DNA from: UBA11051 sp964390495
GTDB lineage: Bacteria; Armatimonadota; Zipacnadia; Zipacnadales; UBA11051
NCBI GenBank assembly: GCA_964390495.1
Contig: CAYMIN010000001.1
Location: 124,001-188,000, forward strand
Direction of reading: 5' to 3'
DNA length: 64,000 nt
Shown here: positions 1 to 10,922 of the stretch, one piece after another
Layout of the letters: the number at the start of each line of letters is the position of its first letter
Numbering within the stretch: the first letter of the stretch is position 1
The notes under the pieces: model-generated
The model's database searches: none
Told to the model about the DNA's origin: nothing
The model's input: only the letters and a program-made list of their open reading frames with translations
Translations under genes and position numbers: made by a program

Positions 1-172
1 AGTCCAGGACATGGTCGGGAAGCGGTGTGCCGTACTGGTCCATGACTTCGACGCCGGCGTCGTGTAGTTCCCATTCGATGTCCACACCGGTCGCCTCAAC
101 ACAGCGGCGCATCGCCTGCGTGACCTCGGGGCCGGTGCCATCTCCAGGTATCAGAGTAATCGTGTGCTTCAA
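1..172 (-). CDS. Isocitrate/3-isopropylmalate dehydrogenase family protein, N-terminal fragment
   Basis: Only the first 57 or so residues are in the window; the gene runs off the left edge. The N-terminus carries the family signature HTITLIPGDGTGPEV, the first beta strand and nucleotide-site loop of NAD(P)-dependent decarboxylating dehydrogenases. I chose the TTG at 172 as start because GGGAGG lies 7 nt upstream; an in-frame ATG at 187 would place that Shine-Dalgarno sequence inside the gene. The gene follows aspC on the same strand by 33 nt and may share its transcript. The fragment cannot separate NAD-isocitrate, isopropylmalate and homoisocitrate dehydrogenases. The PGDGTGPEV form and context with an aspartate aminotransferase mildly favour isocitrate dehydrogenase, which would supply 2-oxoglutarate, but that is inference. 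Confidence 0.8.
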   Translation of the reverse strand, partial: MKHTITLIPGDGTGPEVTQAMRRCVEATGVDIEWELHDAGVEVMDQYGTPLPDHVLD

Positions 173-205
173 GTGGTTTCCTCCCATTTTGTCGCAAGGA
201 GCGGC

Positions 206-1393
206 CTAGGCTGAGGTGAGCGCCTTCTCGATCCGGGCTACCCCCTCCTCGATCTGTTCCATACTACAGGCGAAGCTCAGCCGGATGTAGCCCTCAGCAC
301 CAAAGGCTGTGCCGTGGACCGTGCTGACCCAGGCCTCGTTGAGTAGGTAATCGGCCAGGTCCTGGGACGACTGTATGCGATAGCCGTCCAGATCCGTACC
401 CAGATAGGCCGAGACATCCGGGAAGGCATAGAAGGCACCGCCGGGCATGACACACTCGATGCCGTCTATGGCCTGTAAAGCGGGGATGATGTAGTTGCGG
501 CGGTCCTGGAAGGCCTGACGCATCTCGGCCACCGAATCCTGTGGGCCGGTAAGAGCCTCGACCGCAGCCCACTGCGCGACTGAGTTGGGATTGGAGGTCT
601 GCTGGCTCTGCAGGTTGCCCATGCTCCTGGTGAACTCAGCGGGAGCCAACGACCAGCCGATGCGCCAGCCGGTCATCGAGTAGGTCTTGGCGACACCGTC
701 AATGACGATGGTGCGCTCTTTCATTCCCGGCAGGCCGGCGGGGCTCATGTGGCTGTAGCCATCGTAGAGGATTTCCTTGTAGATCTCGTCTGATATGAGA
801 ACCAGGTCTCGGTCCCGGACCAGAGACGCCAGGTCGCGAGTGGACTGCTCGGACAGCACGCCGCCAGTGGGGTTATTGGGGCTGTTGATACAGATGGCTA
901 CGGTTCTGTCTGTGACAGCGTCGGCGACCTGGTCGAGGTCCGGCTGGAAGTCGTTTTCGCCGCTGGTGAGGACCGCCACGGGTACCCCTTGATAGACCTC
1001 GATCAGGTCCGCGTAGCTGACCCAGTACGGGGCCAGCAGTATCACTTCGTCTCCGGGGTCCAGCAGGGCCCCGAACAGGTTCGAGAGGGCATGTTTGGCA
1101 CCATTGCTGATACAAACTTCCGCGAGGTCGTACTCGACACCGATCGAGCGCTTGGTGGCCTCGCACACGGCTGCCTTGAGCTCGTCAATGCCGGAGGCGT
1201 TGGTGTACTTGGTCTTCTGCTGGTCCATTGCGCACCTGGCGGCCTCGATGATGTTCGCCGGGGTCGGGAAATCCGGCTCGCCAACAGCGAATGAGAGAAC
1301 ATCCTTGCCCTCGGCGCGCATGGCCTTGGCTTTCCTGGCACCCTCCATAGTCGGTGAGGCCGCTATATTGGCAACTCGCTGGGAGATCTTCAT
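206..1393 (-). CDS. aspC: Aspartate aminotransferase (class I PLP-dependent aminotransferase)
   Basis: A cytosolic enzyme of about 395 residues, the usual length for prokaryotic type Ib aspartate aminotransferases, which interconvert aspartate and 2-oxoglutarate with oxaloacetate and glutamate. The N-terminus MKISQRVANIAASPTMEGAR matches the family. The substrate loop FAVGEPDFPTP, the NNPTGG turn (about 173-178), the ISDEIY strand holding the PLP-ring aspartate (about 202) and the Schiff-base lysine in VAKTYSMTGWRIGW (about K236) are all present. The reading frame is open a further 27 codons upstream, but the start at 1393 gives the conserved N-terminus, is preceded by AAGGAG 12 nt away, and avoids overlap with the upstream TPR gene. 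Tyrosine, alanine or prephenate specificity cannot be excluded from sequence alone. Confidence 0.93.
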   Translation of the reverse strand: MKISQRVANIAASPTMEGARKAKAMRAEGKDVLSFAVGEPDFPTPANIIEAARCAMDQQKTKYTNASGIDELKAAVCEATKRSIGVEYDLAEVCISNGAKHALSNLFGALLDPGDEVILLAPYWVSYADLIEVYQGVPVAVLTSGENDFQPDLDQVADAVTDRTVAICINSPNNPTGGVLSEQSTRDLASLVRDRDLVLISDEIYKEILYDGYSHMSPAGLPGMKERTIVIDGVAKTYSMTGWRIGWSLAPAEFTRSMGNLQSQQTSNPNSVAQWAAVEALTGPQDSVAEMRQAFQDRRNYIIPALQAIDGIECVMPGGAFYAFPDVSAYLGTDLDGYRIQSSQDLADYLLNEAWVSTVHGTAFGAEGYIRLSFACSMEQIEEGVARIEKALTSA

Positions 1394-1466
1394 CAAGTCG
1401 TACAGCTCCTTCGTGTAACGGCACGCGTGGTTAAGTCGTTCGTGTGCAGCAGGTGTGGCGACGGAA

Positions 1467-2369
1467 TCAGGCACGGCTGGGCTGCGGCAATGTGTAGCCG
1501 AGCTTGTGCAGCTCGGCCTGGGCGTCCTGATACTCCGGGTCGCACTCGAGTGCTTTCAATAGGGCTTCGGCGGCCGGTCGGACCCGGCCCATTCTGGAAT
1601 AGGCAGCACCGAGATGGTAGTAAGTCTCCGCGGAATTGAAAGGGCCGGCCAGGCGCACAGCTCGTTCGAGATAGAACAGCGCCTGCTTCGGGTCTCTGCT
1701 CTGGTAATAGGCCCAGCCGAGACTGTCAATGAAGGCGGGTTGCAGCGGGTCGAGGCGAACAGCTTCAGTAAGCAGGCTGTGGGCACGCTGGAGCTCGACG
1801 CCCGCGGCGGCATAGGCATACCCGATGTTATTCATGTATAGCGCATAGGCAACAGGACCGATAGCGCTGGACCTTCTGCGGGCATACGCTTGCTGGGTTG
1901 CCTTCTGAAGAATCCGGGTACCGCTTTCACGCCGCCCGGTCAGCAGTAGGCAGTGACCGAGGCTGATCTCCGTTGCCAGATCGCGCTCGGGAATGCGGCT
2001 GAGGCGGGCCACGGCTTTGGGGTAAGCGCCCGCGTACATATACAAGACCCCCGCCTGCTTCGCGACAATGCTGTTGTCAGGCGCGATCTGCACCGCCCGG
2101 TCCACCATCGCCACTACTGCGCCGCGGTCAACGGGTCTTGCGGCCAAGGCGCCGGCGGCGCTCTGTACGTACCTCATGGCCACGAAATCTCGGCGCATGG
2201 CATCCAGCAGTGTGCTAATACCCAGAGGCCCCGACAGGATGCCCAGAACTGCGACTAGCGCCGCGACTATCAGCCACACGCGCCGGGCATGCCGGGGGTC
2301 ACGAAGCTTCTCGGCTCCGGGGCCCGGCACCTGCGGAATGTCACGGCTAAGGTGAGGTAGTCTCATCAT
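1467..2369 (-). CDS. Membrane-anchored tetratricopeptide-repeat protein
   Basis: About 300 residues. A basic N-terminal stretch (DPRHARRVW) is followed by one hydrophobic helix at about residues 31-52, then tandem 34-residue TPR units to the end. Visible examples are the repeats around YAYAAAGVELQRAHSLLTEA, GWAYYQSRDPKQALFYLERA and YHLGAAYSRMGRVRPAAEAL. TPR arrays bind protein partners, so a membrane-tethered scaffold is likely. The open frame extends to 2720, but that extension is antisense-free shadow of the upstream gene; the paired ATGs at 2369/2366 just before the basic segment are the plausible starts. The gene overlaps the end of the large SIR2-like/STAND gene by 23 nt, so the two are probably translationally coupled. 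No enzymatic domain is visible. Confidence 0.82.
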   Translation of the reverse strand: MMRLPHLSRDIPQVPGPGAEKLRDPRHARRVWLIVAALVAVLGILSGPLGISTLLDAMRRDFVAMRYVQSAAGALAARPVDRGAVVAMVDRAVQIAPDNSIVAKQAGVLYMYAGAYPKAVARLSRIPERDLATEISLGHCLLLTGRRESGTRILQKATQQAYARRRSSAIGPVAYALYMNNIGYAYAAAGVELQRAHSLLTEAVRLDPLQPAFIDSLGWAYYQSRDPKQALFYLERAVRLAGPFNSAETYYHLGAAYSRMGRVRPAAEALLKALECDPEYQDAQAELHKLGYTLPQPSRA

Positions 2370-5300
2370 CCGTTGCGGTAAACGCCGCAAGATAGTAATG
2401 CTCGATACCAATATAGAGCATATCACCGACGATGGCAGGCGACGAGTATATACCATACAGGGTTTTATGTTTCCACGCGATCTTGCCGCTGTCCAGTTCG
2501 ATGGCGTACAAGGCGCCGTCAATCGAGCCCAGATAGATGATGTCGCCGCTGATTGCAGCCGAGGCGAGAATCTCGTCCTCCGTCTCGGCCCGCCACACGA
2601 CTTCGCCGGTGTTATGGTCCAGGGCATAGACCCGCCCATCATGACAGCCGATGATGAAGAGGTCCTCGGTGGCAGCCGCCGACGAACGGGTGTAGCCGCC
2701 GACAGGACGCTTCCAGACAATCTCGCCGGTCGCTACGGCCAGGGCATACACGTTTGCATCATCGGAGCCGCAGCAGACGTATTCGCCCTGCACGGTTGGT
2801 GTGGAGGCGACAGGCCCGGCAGTGGAACAGGTCCAACGCGAACCGCCGTCGGCAGCATCGAAGGCATAGATTTCGCCATCCCACGAGCCGACTATCACAA
2901 TTTCGCCCGCTACAGCCGGACTGACGGTGATCTCGCCACGGGTTGCGGTATTCCAGATGATATCTCCCGCCTCAGCCGCCAGCGCGGTAAGATTGCCGGC
3001 GTGATCACCAACGAAGAGGCGGCCATCAGCCAGCACAGGCGATGAGCGGATGCTGTTGCCCAGGCGTGTCTTCCACTGTACCGCGCCGCTGGTGGTATCC
3101 GCAGCATAGACAACACCGTCGTGAGACCCGATATAAACCAATTTACCAGATATGGCCGGAGTCGCCTCAATCTGGTCCCCGGTCTGCAGCTTCCACTGCT
3201 GCGTACCGCGAACCATGTCAACAGCGTAAAGACTGCCATCCCGCGAGCCGATATAGACCAGGCCACCGCTGACCACAGGTGAGCCGAGCACCGGCCCTTT
3301 GGTCTCGAAGCTCCAGAGCTGCTTCAGAGGCGGCTGCAGCTCGAAACCAGCCCTGCCTGTGTGTTGCCTGTCGCACTGGAAGCAAGGCCAGATTTCACTG
3401 CCTTCGGCGGCTTTTGCCTCCTCGCTAGCCAGCACGGTCATCGCCGCGGCTATATGCCTTTCGCCTTCGGAGTCACCGCCAGCCAGGGATGCGGCCATTT
3501 CTAGCTGCTGGCGGGCCTGTTCGAGCTGGTGGGTATAGACATTGACCAAGCCGACGGTGTACCGCGCCTTAGCACTGTCAGAGGAGCGTGCCACCTGACG
3601 GTCCAGTTTGGTCAGTGCCTCCTCATCCTGGGCCGCGATCACGGCCAGGGCGTAAGCTCCCGGCCACGAAATGCCGTCGCGACCGGCCATCCGTCGCAGC
3701 AGCATATCATGAGCCGCAGGTTCATCAAGTGCAACCAATGCATCCGCGATAGCATCGCGCAGGGCGTCGTCAGCGGTGGCGATCACTTCCATCAAACGCG
3801 GTATGGCGCGGTGGCTCCTGATAGCGCCGAGCGCCTTCACGGCCATAACCTGCAAGGCACTATCGCTGCCGCCGACTAGGTTAATCAGGGGCCGTTCGAG
3901 GTCAGCAAGTATCTCCGTGGCCTTTGCGGCAAGCTGACGGTCGCCATGTTCCAGCGCGGCAATCAGTTCCGGCAGATAGTCAATGCTCGGCGCCTCCGCA
4001 ATCGCATCAGCAGCAATGTGTCTCGTCGTGTTATCGTCGGCGCTCAACAGTGACCTCAGCAGCGGCACCTGCTGGTCGCCAAGCTCGTCAACGCGGCCGA
4101 ACCAGTATTCGACTTCCTCGCCACTCTGGGCGGTGCTGCGCAGGATCAGTTCCAGCTCTTCGGGGGATGGGTTCAGCGACTCACGGCGGTCGTTGATGAT
4201 CTTGAGCTCTTCAGAATGGATCAGCAGGCCGAACTTGCGGTAGTTGTTGAGCTCACGGGCAATCAGGTCCTGGACATCCTTGACGCCGATCTCGGTATCC
4301 GACATCCAGTCCTCAATCTCGTCGGTAAGGTACTCGTGGACCAGCTCGTAACGCTTGCGGCGTTCCTCGCCGACACCGCGTAACAGCCTCAAGTCCACGA
4401 GCTGCGCCAGCACTCGCTCGATGTCATCGCGACCGTAACCGAGTTGCTCGGCAATCCGCTCGATGGGACTGATAGCGAGCACCTCGGAAGAGGAGACCAT
4501 ATGCTTGAGAATAGCACGGGCGACGCGCCGCTCGTGGCCGGTGAACTGCGAGAGGGCGAAGTCGAGATAGTCGCTGAGTATGCGCTCGGCCCTGCCAAGC
4601 TGCTCATAGGTGTGCAGCGCAATGGTATGCTGCCCGGCAGGCTTTGCTTCATAGAGCCGGTCGCAAACGATCTGCAACTGCGCCGGCTCGACCCCCTCCC
4701 GGCTGAGGTCCTCCACCAAGATGTCCACGAGCTCGCCCTCGATGTGGATGTCGAAATTTTGGGCGGGTTTGACGATGGCGTCCTTGGCCTGTTCGCGGCT
4801 GAGTTTCTTGAGCCGGTACATGATGTGCATGATGCCGGGGATGCGATCGTGCAGATCATAAAGCTCGCCGACGAAATCCTCCCGGATGCCAATAGCCCAG
4901 TGCAGATAGTCAAGCCCGGCATTGAGGCACTCGGTCCAGCCGTCCAGGAACTCTGCCTTAACGCGGTCGCCGAGGCGGACGAAGTACTCCTCAAACTGGT
5001 CCATGACAATAAGGATGCGCCGATTGGTGAGCGCGTGGACCGCCTGGATAAACTCGAGCAGAGAGCCGTCTTCGTCGAGGCTATCGGCTTCGTAGCCGAG
5101 GTCCTCCACGGCGGCGATGGTCGCTTCCTTGATGCTCCTGGTGGGGTCGTCGAGGCACCGGCTATAGACCCCCAGCCACGGCAGGCCACTCTCCTCTTCG
5201 CCATCGGCTTCTTCGCTCTGCTCGGCTAGGCCGGCCATCACCCCGGCGCACAGCAGTGACGTCTTGCCGATACCGGAGCGGCCGAAGAGTACCACCAGGG

Positions 5301-6318
5301 GGTTGGTCTTGATCATCTGAATGAGTATGCGGGTGTCTTCCTCGCGCCCGAAGAAGAACTCCGCATCCTCGACATCAAAGCGGTCCAGGAAGCGGTAGGG
5401 CCCGCCGCGAAGTAGCGTCAGGTCTCTACGGCGTCTCTCTGAGCGCCGGCGGCGAGTGAGGCGGTCGTGGAGTCTGGCCATGAACTCATTGAAGGTGCCC
5501 GCTTCGCGGCAGATCAGATGCCGACTGGAAGCGCGGGCGGAAAGCAGCTCGATGACTTCAGGCTGGTAGCGGTGATACCGCACACTATCGGGACTCTCCA
5601 CCTTGAGTTCATCGTAGTGCCGCTGGTCGCTGACAGGAACCAGGGGATTGACCCAGAAAACGCGGCGGCCATCGCGGCTGATGTGGTCCAGAATCGGGCG
5701 GTCCCGGTCCTCATAGGCGACGATAACCGTGAATACCTTGAAGGCGTCAGCAATGATCTCATGGATGTCGGCATAGGCGGCAGCGATCTCTTCGTCAGTC
5801 AGCGGCAAAAACTTCGTGTTGACATCACCGCCGCATTTGACGATGGTCATGCGACTGGATTCTTCGACACCCACTCTGATGGTCTTGGCGTCATCCACGC
5901 CGGCGACGAAATGGTGGTAATCCTTCTCGGCGGTGAGATGATGGACCTGAAGCGCCTCTTCAAGCAAACGGTCAGGCTCGGCCAGGAAGATGGTGGAGAA
6001 GTAGGCGTCCTTGATCATGCGGGCCAAGCGGATATGGCCTTCGGCGGGGCGGCAATCCTCCAACTGTTGGGTGAGTATGCGGCAACGTCGGGCGTGATCA
6101 GGCTCAGCTTCAGCCATCAGCGACAGCGCCTTGGCCTCGCGCAACTCCTGTGGCACCCCGGCGACCTGTTCACCGGCCCACTCTACGGCCATCTGGTCAA
6201 TCAGCCGCTGTACTGACAGCTCGCGCGGGGGGATGATAACACCGCTGCCGATAAACAGCGCGTGCTGACGCAGTTGGTGTCTGTGGGTTTTTATATGATC
6301 CGCAATGGTGGTTAGCAT
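2347..6318 (-). CDS. SIR2-like/STAND NTPase/HEAT/PQQ-propeller protein (Avs-like architecture)
   Basis: 1323 residues. Residues about 1-290 resemble the SIR2-like fold of bacterial STAND and Thoeris-type proteins: ALFIGSGV at 20-27, IFLAEPDRLLEEAL at 110-123 where family members have a TTNyD-type motif, and VKCGGD at 160-165 where they have KLHGD. The usual catalytic Asn and His thus appear to be replaced by Glu and Gly. Residues about 308-560 form a STAND NTPase: FFFGREEDTRIL, Walker A GRSGIGKTS (346-354), Walker B ILIVMDQFEEYF (435-446). A winged-helix-like segment (about 595-672), HEAT-like repeats (about 745-875) and a helical region lead to an eight-bladed PQQ-like propeller (973-1323) with blade motifs such as GSRDGSLYA and GSWDGEIYA. 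STAND proteins of this layout oligomerise on sensing a ligand with their C-terminal repeats. A defence role is inferred; signalling or regulation is equally possible. No strong Shine-Dalgarno sequence is seen. Confidence 0.85.
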   Translation of the reverse strand: MLTTIADHIKTHRHQLRQHALFIGSGVIIPPRELSVQRLIDQMAVEWAGEQVAGVPQELREAKALSLMAEAEPDHARRCRILTQQLEDCRPAEGHIRLARMIKDAYFSTIFLAEPDRLLEEALQVHHLTAEKDYHHFVAGVDDAKTIRVGVEESSRMTIVKCGGDVNTKFLPLTDEEIAAAYADIHEIIADAFKVFTVIVAYEDRDRPILDHISRDGRRVFWVNPLVPVSDQRHYDELKVESPDSVRYHRYQPEVIELLSARASSRHLICREAGTFNEFMARLHDRLTRRRRSERRRRDLTLLRGGPYRFLDRFDVEDAEFFFGREEDTRILIQMIKTNPLVVLFGRSGIGKTSLLCAGVMAGLAEQSEEADGEEESGLPWLGVYSRCLDDPTRSIKEATIAAVEDLGYEADSLDEDGSLLEFIQAVHALTNRRILIVMDQFEEYFVRLGDRVKAEFLDGWTECLNAGLDYLHWAIGIREDFVGELYDLHDRIPGIMHIMYRLKKLSREQAKDAIVKPAQNFDIHIEGELVDILVEDLSREGVEPAQLQIVCDRLYEAKPAGQHTIALHTYEQLGRAERILSDYLDFALSQFTGHERRVARAILKHMVSSSEVLAISPIERIAEQLGYGRDDIERVLAQLVDLRLLRGVGEERRKRYELVHEYLTDEIEDWMSDTEIGVKDVQDLIARELNNYRKFGLLIHSEELKIINDRRESLNPSPEELELILRSTAQSGEEVEYWFGRVDELGDQQVPLLRSLLSADDNTTRHIAADAIAEAPSIDYLPELIAALEHGDRQLAAKATEILADLERPLINLVGGSDSALQVMAVKALGAIRSHRAIPRLMEVIATADDALRDAIADALVALDEPAAHDMLLRRMAGRDGISWPGAYALAVIAAQDEEALTKLDRQVARSSDSAKARYTVGLVNVYTHQLEQARQQLEMAASLAGGDSEGERHIAAAMTVLASEEAKAAEGSEIWPCFQCDRQHTGRAGFELQPPLKQLWSFETKGPVLGSPVVSGGLVYIGSRDGSLYAVDMVRGTQQWKLQTGDQIEATPAISGKLVYIGSHDGVVYAADTTSGAVQWKTRLGNSIRSSPVLADGRLFVGDHAGNLTALAAEAGDIIWNTATRGEITVSPAVAGEIVIVGSWDGEIYAFDAADGGSRWTCSTAGPVASTPTVQGEYVCCGSDDANVYALAVATGEIVWKRPVGGYTRSSAAATEDLFIIGCHDGRVYALDHNTGEVVWRAETEDEILASAAISGDIIYLGSIDGALYAIELDSGKIAWKHKTLYGIYSSPAIVGDMLYIGIEHYYLAAFTATDDETTSP

Positions 6319-6420
6319 GAAGTCTTGTCATCTCACAGAGTACGCGCCTGGCGGTGGCCGGTTGCCCGTAAAACCTGGGCGCGGAACCGCTGCTTTCAAC
6401 AGCAATGGCTTATATAAATA

Positions 6421-6463
6421 GCCACTCCACCCAGGCGATAGCTTTGTCCTGTTTGGGAGTGGC
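6421..6463 (-). terminator. Long hairpin after the CAU tRNA, probable terminator
   Basis: GCCACTCC at 6421-6428 is complementary to GGAGTGGC at 6456-6463, and the inner arms (CCTGGGTG against CAAACAGG on the minus strand) extend the pairing with two mismatches around a loop of about 12 nt. On the minus strand it is followed by the U-rich stretch CTATTTATATAAG. It lies just 3' of the tRNA and upstream of the SIR2-like/STAND gene. It fits a terminator for the tRNA transcript, although the T tract is interrupted and a leader role for the downstream gene is possible. The rest of 6319-6477 shows nothing else I can name. Confidence 0.45.
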
Positions 6464-6477
6464 GCATGTAGTATTCG

Positions 6478-6552
6478 TGGTGGGCCCGGCCGGATTCGAA
6501 CCAGCGACCGATCGGTTATGAGCCGACTGCTCTACCGCTGAGCTACGGGCCC
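6478..6552 (-). tRNA. tRNA with CAU anticodon (tRNA-Ile2 favoured over elongator tRNA-Met)
   Basis: A complete 75-nt cloverleaf including an encoded CCA end. The acceptor arms GGGCCCG and CGGGCCC pair over 7 bp. The D stem is GCTC/GAGC, the anticodon stem GTCGG/CCGAT closes the loop CTCATAA with anticodon CAT, the variable loop has 5 nt, and the T stem GCTGG/CCGGC closes TTCGAAT. CAU is read as Met unless C34 is converted to lysidine by TilS, which makes it an AUA-reading Ile tRNA. C4-G69 and C5-G68, known TilS determinants, are present, and the anticodon and T arms recall known Ile2 tRNAs, so Ile2 is favoured. A good sigma-70 promoter lies directly upstream. Confidence 0.93.
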
Positions 6553-6580
6553 CTATTCGCAATCTCTACACCTTGGCAGC

Positions 6581-6609
6581 ATTATACCGCACTCAATAAC
6601 TGACTGCAA
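6581..6609 (-). promoter_or_regulatory. Sigma-70 promoter for the CAU tRNA
   Basis: On the minus strand, TTGCAG (6604-6609) and a perfect TATAAT (6581-6586) are separated by exactly 17 nt. The predicted start falls about 20 nt before the tRNA 5' end. The remaining bases between this site and rpoD (6610-6724) show no feature I can support. Confidence 0.7.
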
Positions 6610-6724
6610 GCCCTCTGCTGAGGCCTGGTTCGCCCGTCACCAAAGCACTCGATGCCGGCATCAGGAGACTGGGAGGACGGAATCTGAGGTAAGCGCCAGC
6701 GGCTGCTGAGCCCCGTGTCGGCCG

Positions 6725-8802
<2,078 letters not shown>

Positions 8803-8806
<4 letters not shown>

Positions 8807-10758
8807 CTCCCTTCGTCGTCTTTGGCTTCTTCAATACCGGCGTCGGCTCGGGGCGCAGTATCGTGGTTACTGCCCGCAACTCCCCAGTCAGCCTCATAGG
8901 TGTGATAGCCGGTGCTACCGGGCCCACCCAGTTCCCCACTGCGGCGCTTGAACTCCAGATACTCCGGGCTGTCAGGCGACAGCTCGCCGCCGTCAATCGC
9001 CTCGGCTATTCTCGCGCTCTGCTCGCGCCAAGCGCGCCAAGCGCGGTATCTCTGCAACTTCTCTATGTTGCTGTCAAGCACCTTCCGCTCCAGCCCACAA
9101 TCTACCTCCTGCATCCACAATTCCACGCCCCGGTCGCGCACAGCCCCCGCCTCCGGCAACTTGTCAATGACCGTCTGCGGGACGTAACCTTGGCCGGATT
9201 GCAGGTGCTCAACCAACCTAGTGTAGATGACCCGGTCTCTTTCGTCCACCAGGTCTTCGACTGCCAGGCGCTCGGCCATGTACCCCGCAAAATCGCTATC
9301 AGTTAGCGCGGCTGATAGCATGGCAGCCTCCATCTTCAGGCAGCCGGCCGGGTGGTCGCCGGCGGACCTGGACACGGCGTCGGTAATGAACTGGCGGTCG
9401 CTTTGACCGGCATAGCGCGCTTTGCCGTAGCGGCCTCGCCCGTAGCGGCTCTGCGGCATCACTTTGCGCAACTCTTCGGTGAGCACCCTTTGCATGGCCT
9501 CGGTGCGGGCGGTATTGCCCTGCCCCCACCAGTCGGCAGCGGTTGCCAAAAACTCGTCGCGGCGAACTGCATCGGGCACCTTCGTCAGCATCTGCGCCGC
9601 TTCGCGGGCCGCAGCCGCCCGGTCGCTGCCGGTCTGCTCCTGATGGGCCAAGAAGATCATCCGCAACTGGTACTCCACCAGGCTCAGGCGCTTCTCAACA
9701 ATGTTCATAAAGCCTTCGGCCCCGAGGTCCCGGGCAACTTCGTCAGGGTCCTGTCCGGTCGGCAAGACAGCCACCTTGACATCCGCCGCCGCGTTCTCGA
9801 AAGTCTCGATATTGCGCAGGGCCGCTTCCATCCCGGCTGCGTCCGCGTCATATATGAACACGACCTCATCGGCATATCTGCTCAGCAGCCGCAGATGGTC
9901 GGCGGTGGTGGCAGTGCCCAGGCACGCCACAACATTGCCGATGCCAGCCTGAACAACTGAGATGACGTCGGTATAGCCCTCAACAACAAGCACCTGGTTG
10001 GCGTCCGAAATCGCCTGGCGGGCCAGATTCAGACCATAGACGGTCCGGCCCTTCTTGAAAAGCGCCGTTTCCGGCGAGTTGATATACTTGGCGTCCTCGT
10101 CCGGGTCGAGCGTACGACCGCCAAAACCGATGACACGCCCGTTGACCTCGTAGATGGGGAACATGACACGATTGCGGAAGGTGTCGTAGTAGCCGCCTGT
10201 AGCACGGGGCTTGACCAGGCCGGCCTGCTCCGCAACCTGGCCACTGATACCCTTCCCTGCCAGATAGCGGAGTAGGCTATCCCAACTGTCCGGGGCATAT
10301 CCCAGGTTGAATCCCTGCACCGATGCCTCGTTGATACCGCGTTCTGCGAGGTACTTCCGGGCCGCGGCACCCGCGTCACTACGCAAGGTCTGCTGAAAGA
10401 ACTCATCGGCGTACTCGTTGACGCTGCGGACGGTATCGCGCTGCTGGCTCGCCTGTTTGGCCCCAGGACTGCTGCGCCATCGCAAGCCTGCCATATCGGC
10501 CAGTCGCTCCGCCGCTTCCGGGAAGGTCAGGCCCTCAATCTGCATCAGGAATGAGAATACGTCCCCGCCGGCACCACAACCGAAACAGTGGTAGAACCCG
10601 CTCGCCGGGTCAACGTAGAACGAGGCTTGAGTCTCTTCATGGAAGGGACAGCGCGCGCGCATGCGACGGCCCGCCCGCTGTAACGTAACATAGCGAGATA
10701 CCAGGCTGACGATGTCAACCCGTCGCTTGATTTCATCCTTGATATCGTCGTTGTCCAT
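8803..10758 (-). CDS. dnaG: DNA primase DnaG
   Basis: About 651 residues. DnaG synthesises the RNA primers for replication and works with the replicative helicase. The N-terminal zinc-binding domain has C37-x2-H40 and C58-x2-C61 (CPFH and CFGCG). The catalytic core carries the RNAP-basic motif around GYAPDSWDSLLRYL, the TOPRIM strand VVEGYTDVISVVQAG with its conserved Glu, and VFIYDADAAGMEA with the metal-binding aspartates. A C-terminal helical region would bind helicase. I chose MDNDDIKDEIKRRVDIVSLV at 10758 because primases start this way; 28 further upstream codons are open but unlike the family. The stop codon overlaps the rpoD start. The Shine-Dalgarno sequence is weak. Confidence 0.95.
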
Positions 10759-10867
10759 CACTGAATCTAGGCTGACAGGTGAGCGGACATAATATGAATA
10801 GTACTTCGACAGCGGCGGAGGTAATCCTGCCTGAGGCAACAATTGCTCGACCGGGGAGAACAGACAA

Positions 10868-10891
10868 CGGCTCCACAGACCGTCGGAGCCG
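10868..10891 (-). terminator. Possible terminator hairpin after the hypothetical exported protein
   Basis: CGGCTCC (10868-10874) pairs with GGAGCCG (10885-10891) around a 10-nt loop; on the minus strand the run TTGTCTGTTCTC follows. It sits between the stop of the upstream exported-protein gene (10923) and dnaG, so it could separate the two units. The T tract is imperfect. Confidence 0.4.
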
Positions 10892-10922
10892 CCGTGTAGG
10901 CTATATCTACGTCATAATATGT

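Noticed and set aside
2370..2720. Upstream part of a longer TPR-protein frame
   Set aside because: The extra N-terminal residues are basic and Ser/Pro-rich, unlike TPR proteins, and lie inside the end of the STAND gene; the real start is at the ATG pair 2369/2366.
5449..6318. Active SIR2 NADase domain in the STAND protein
   Set aside because: The positions expected for the catalytic Asn and His appear to be Glu and Gly; only the fold is claimed.
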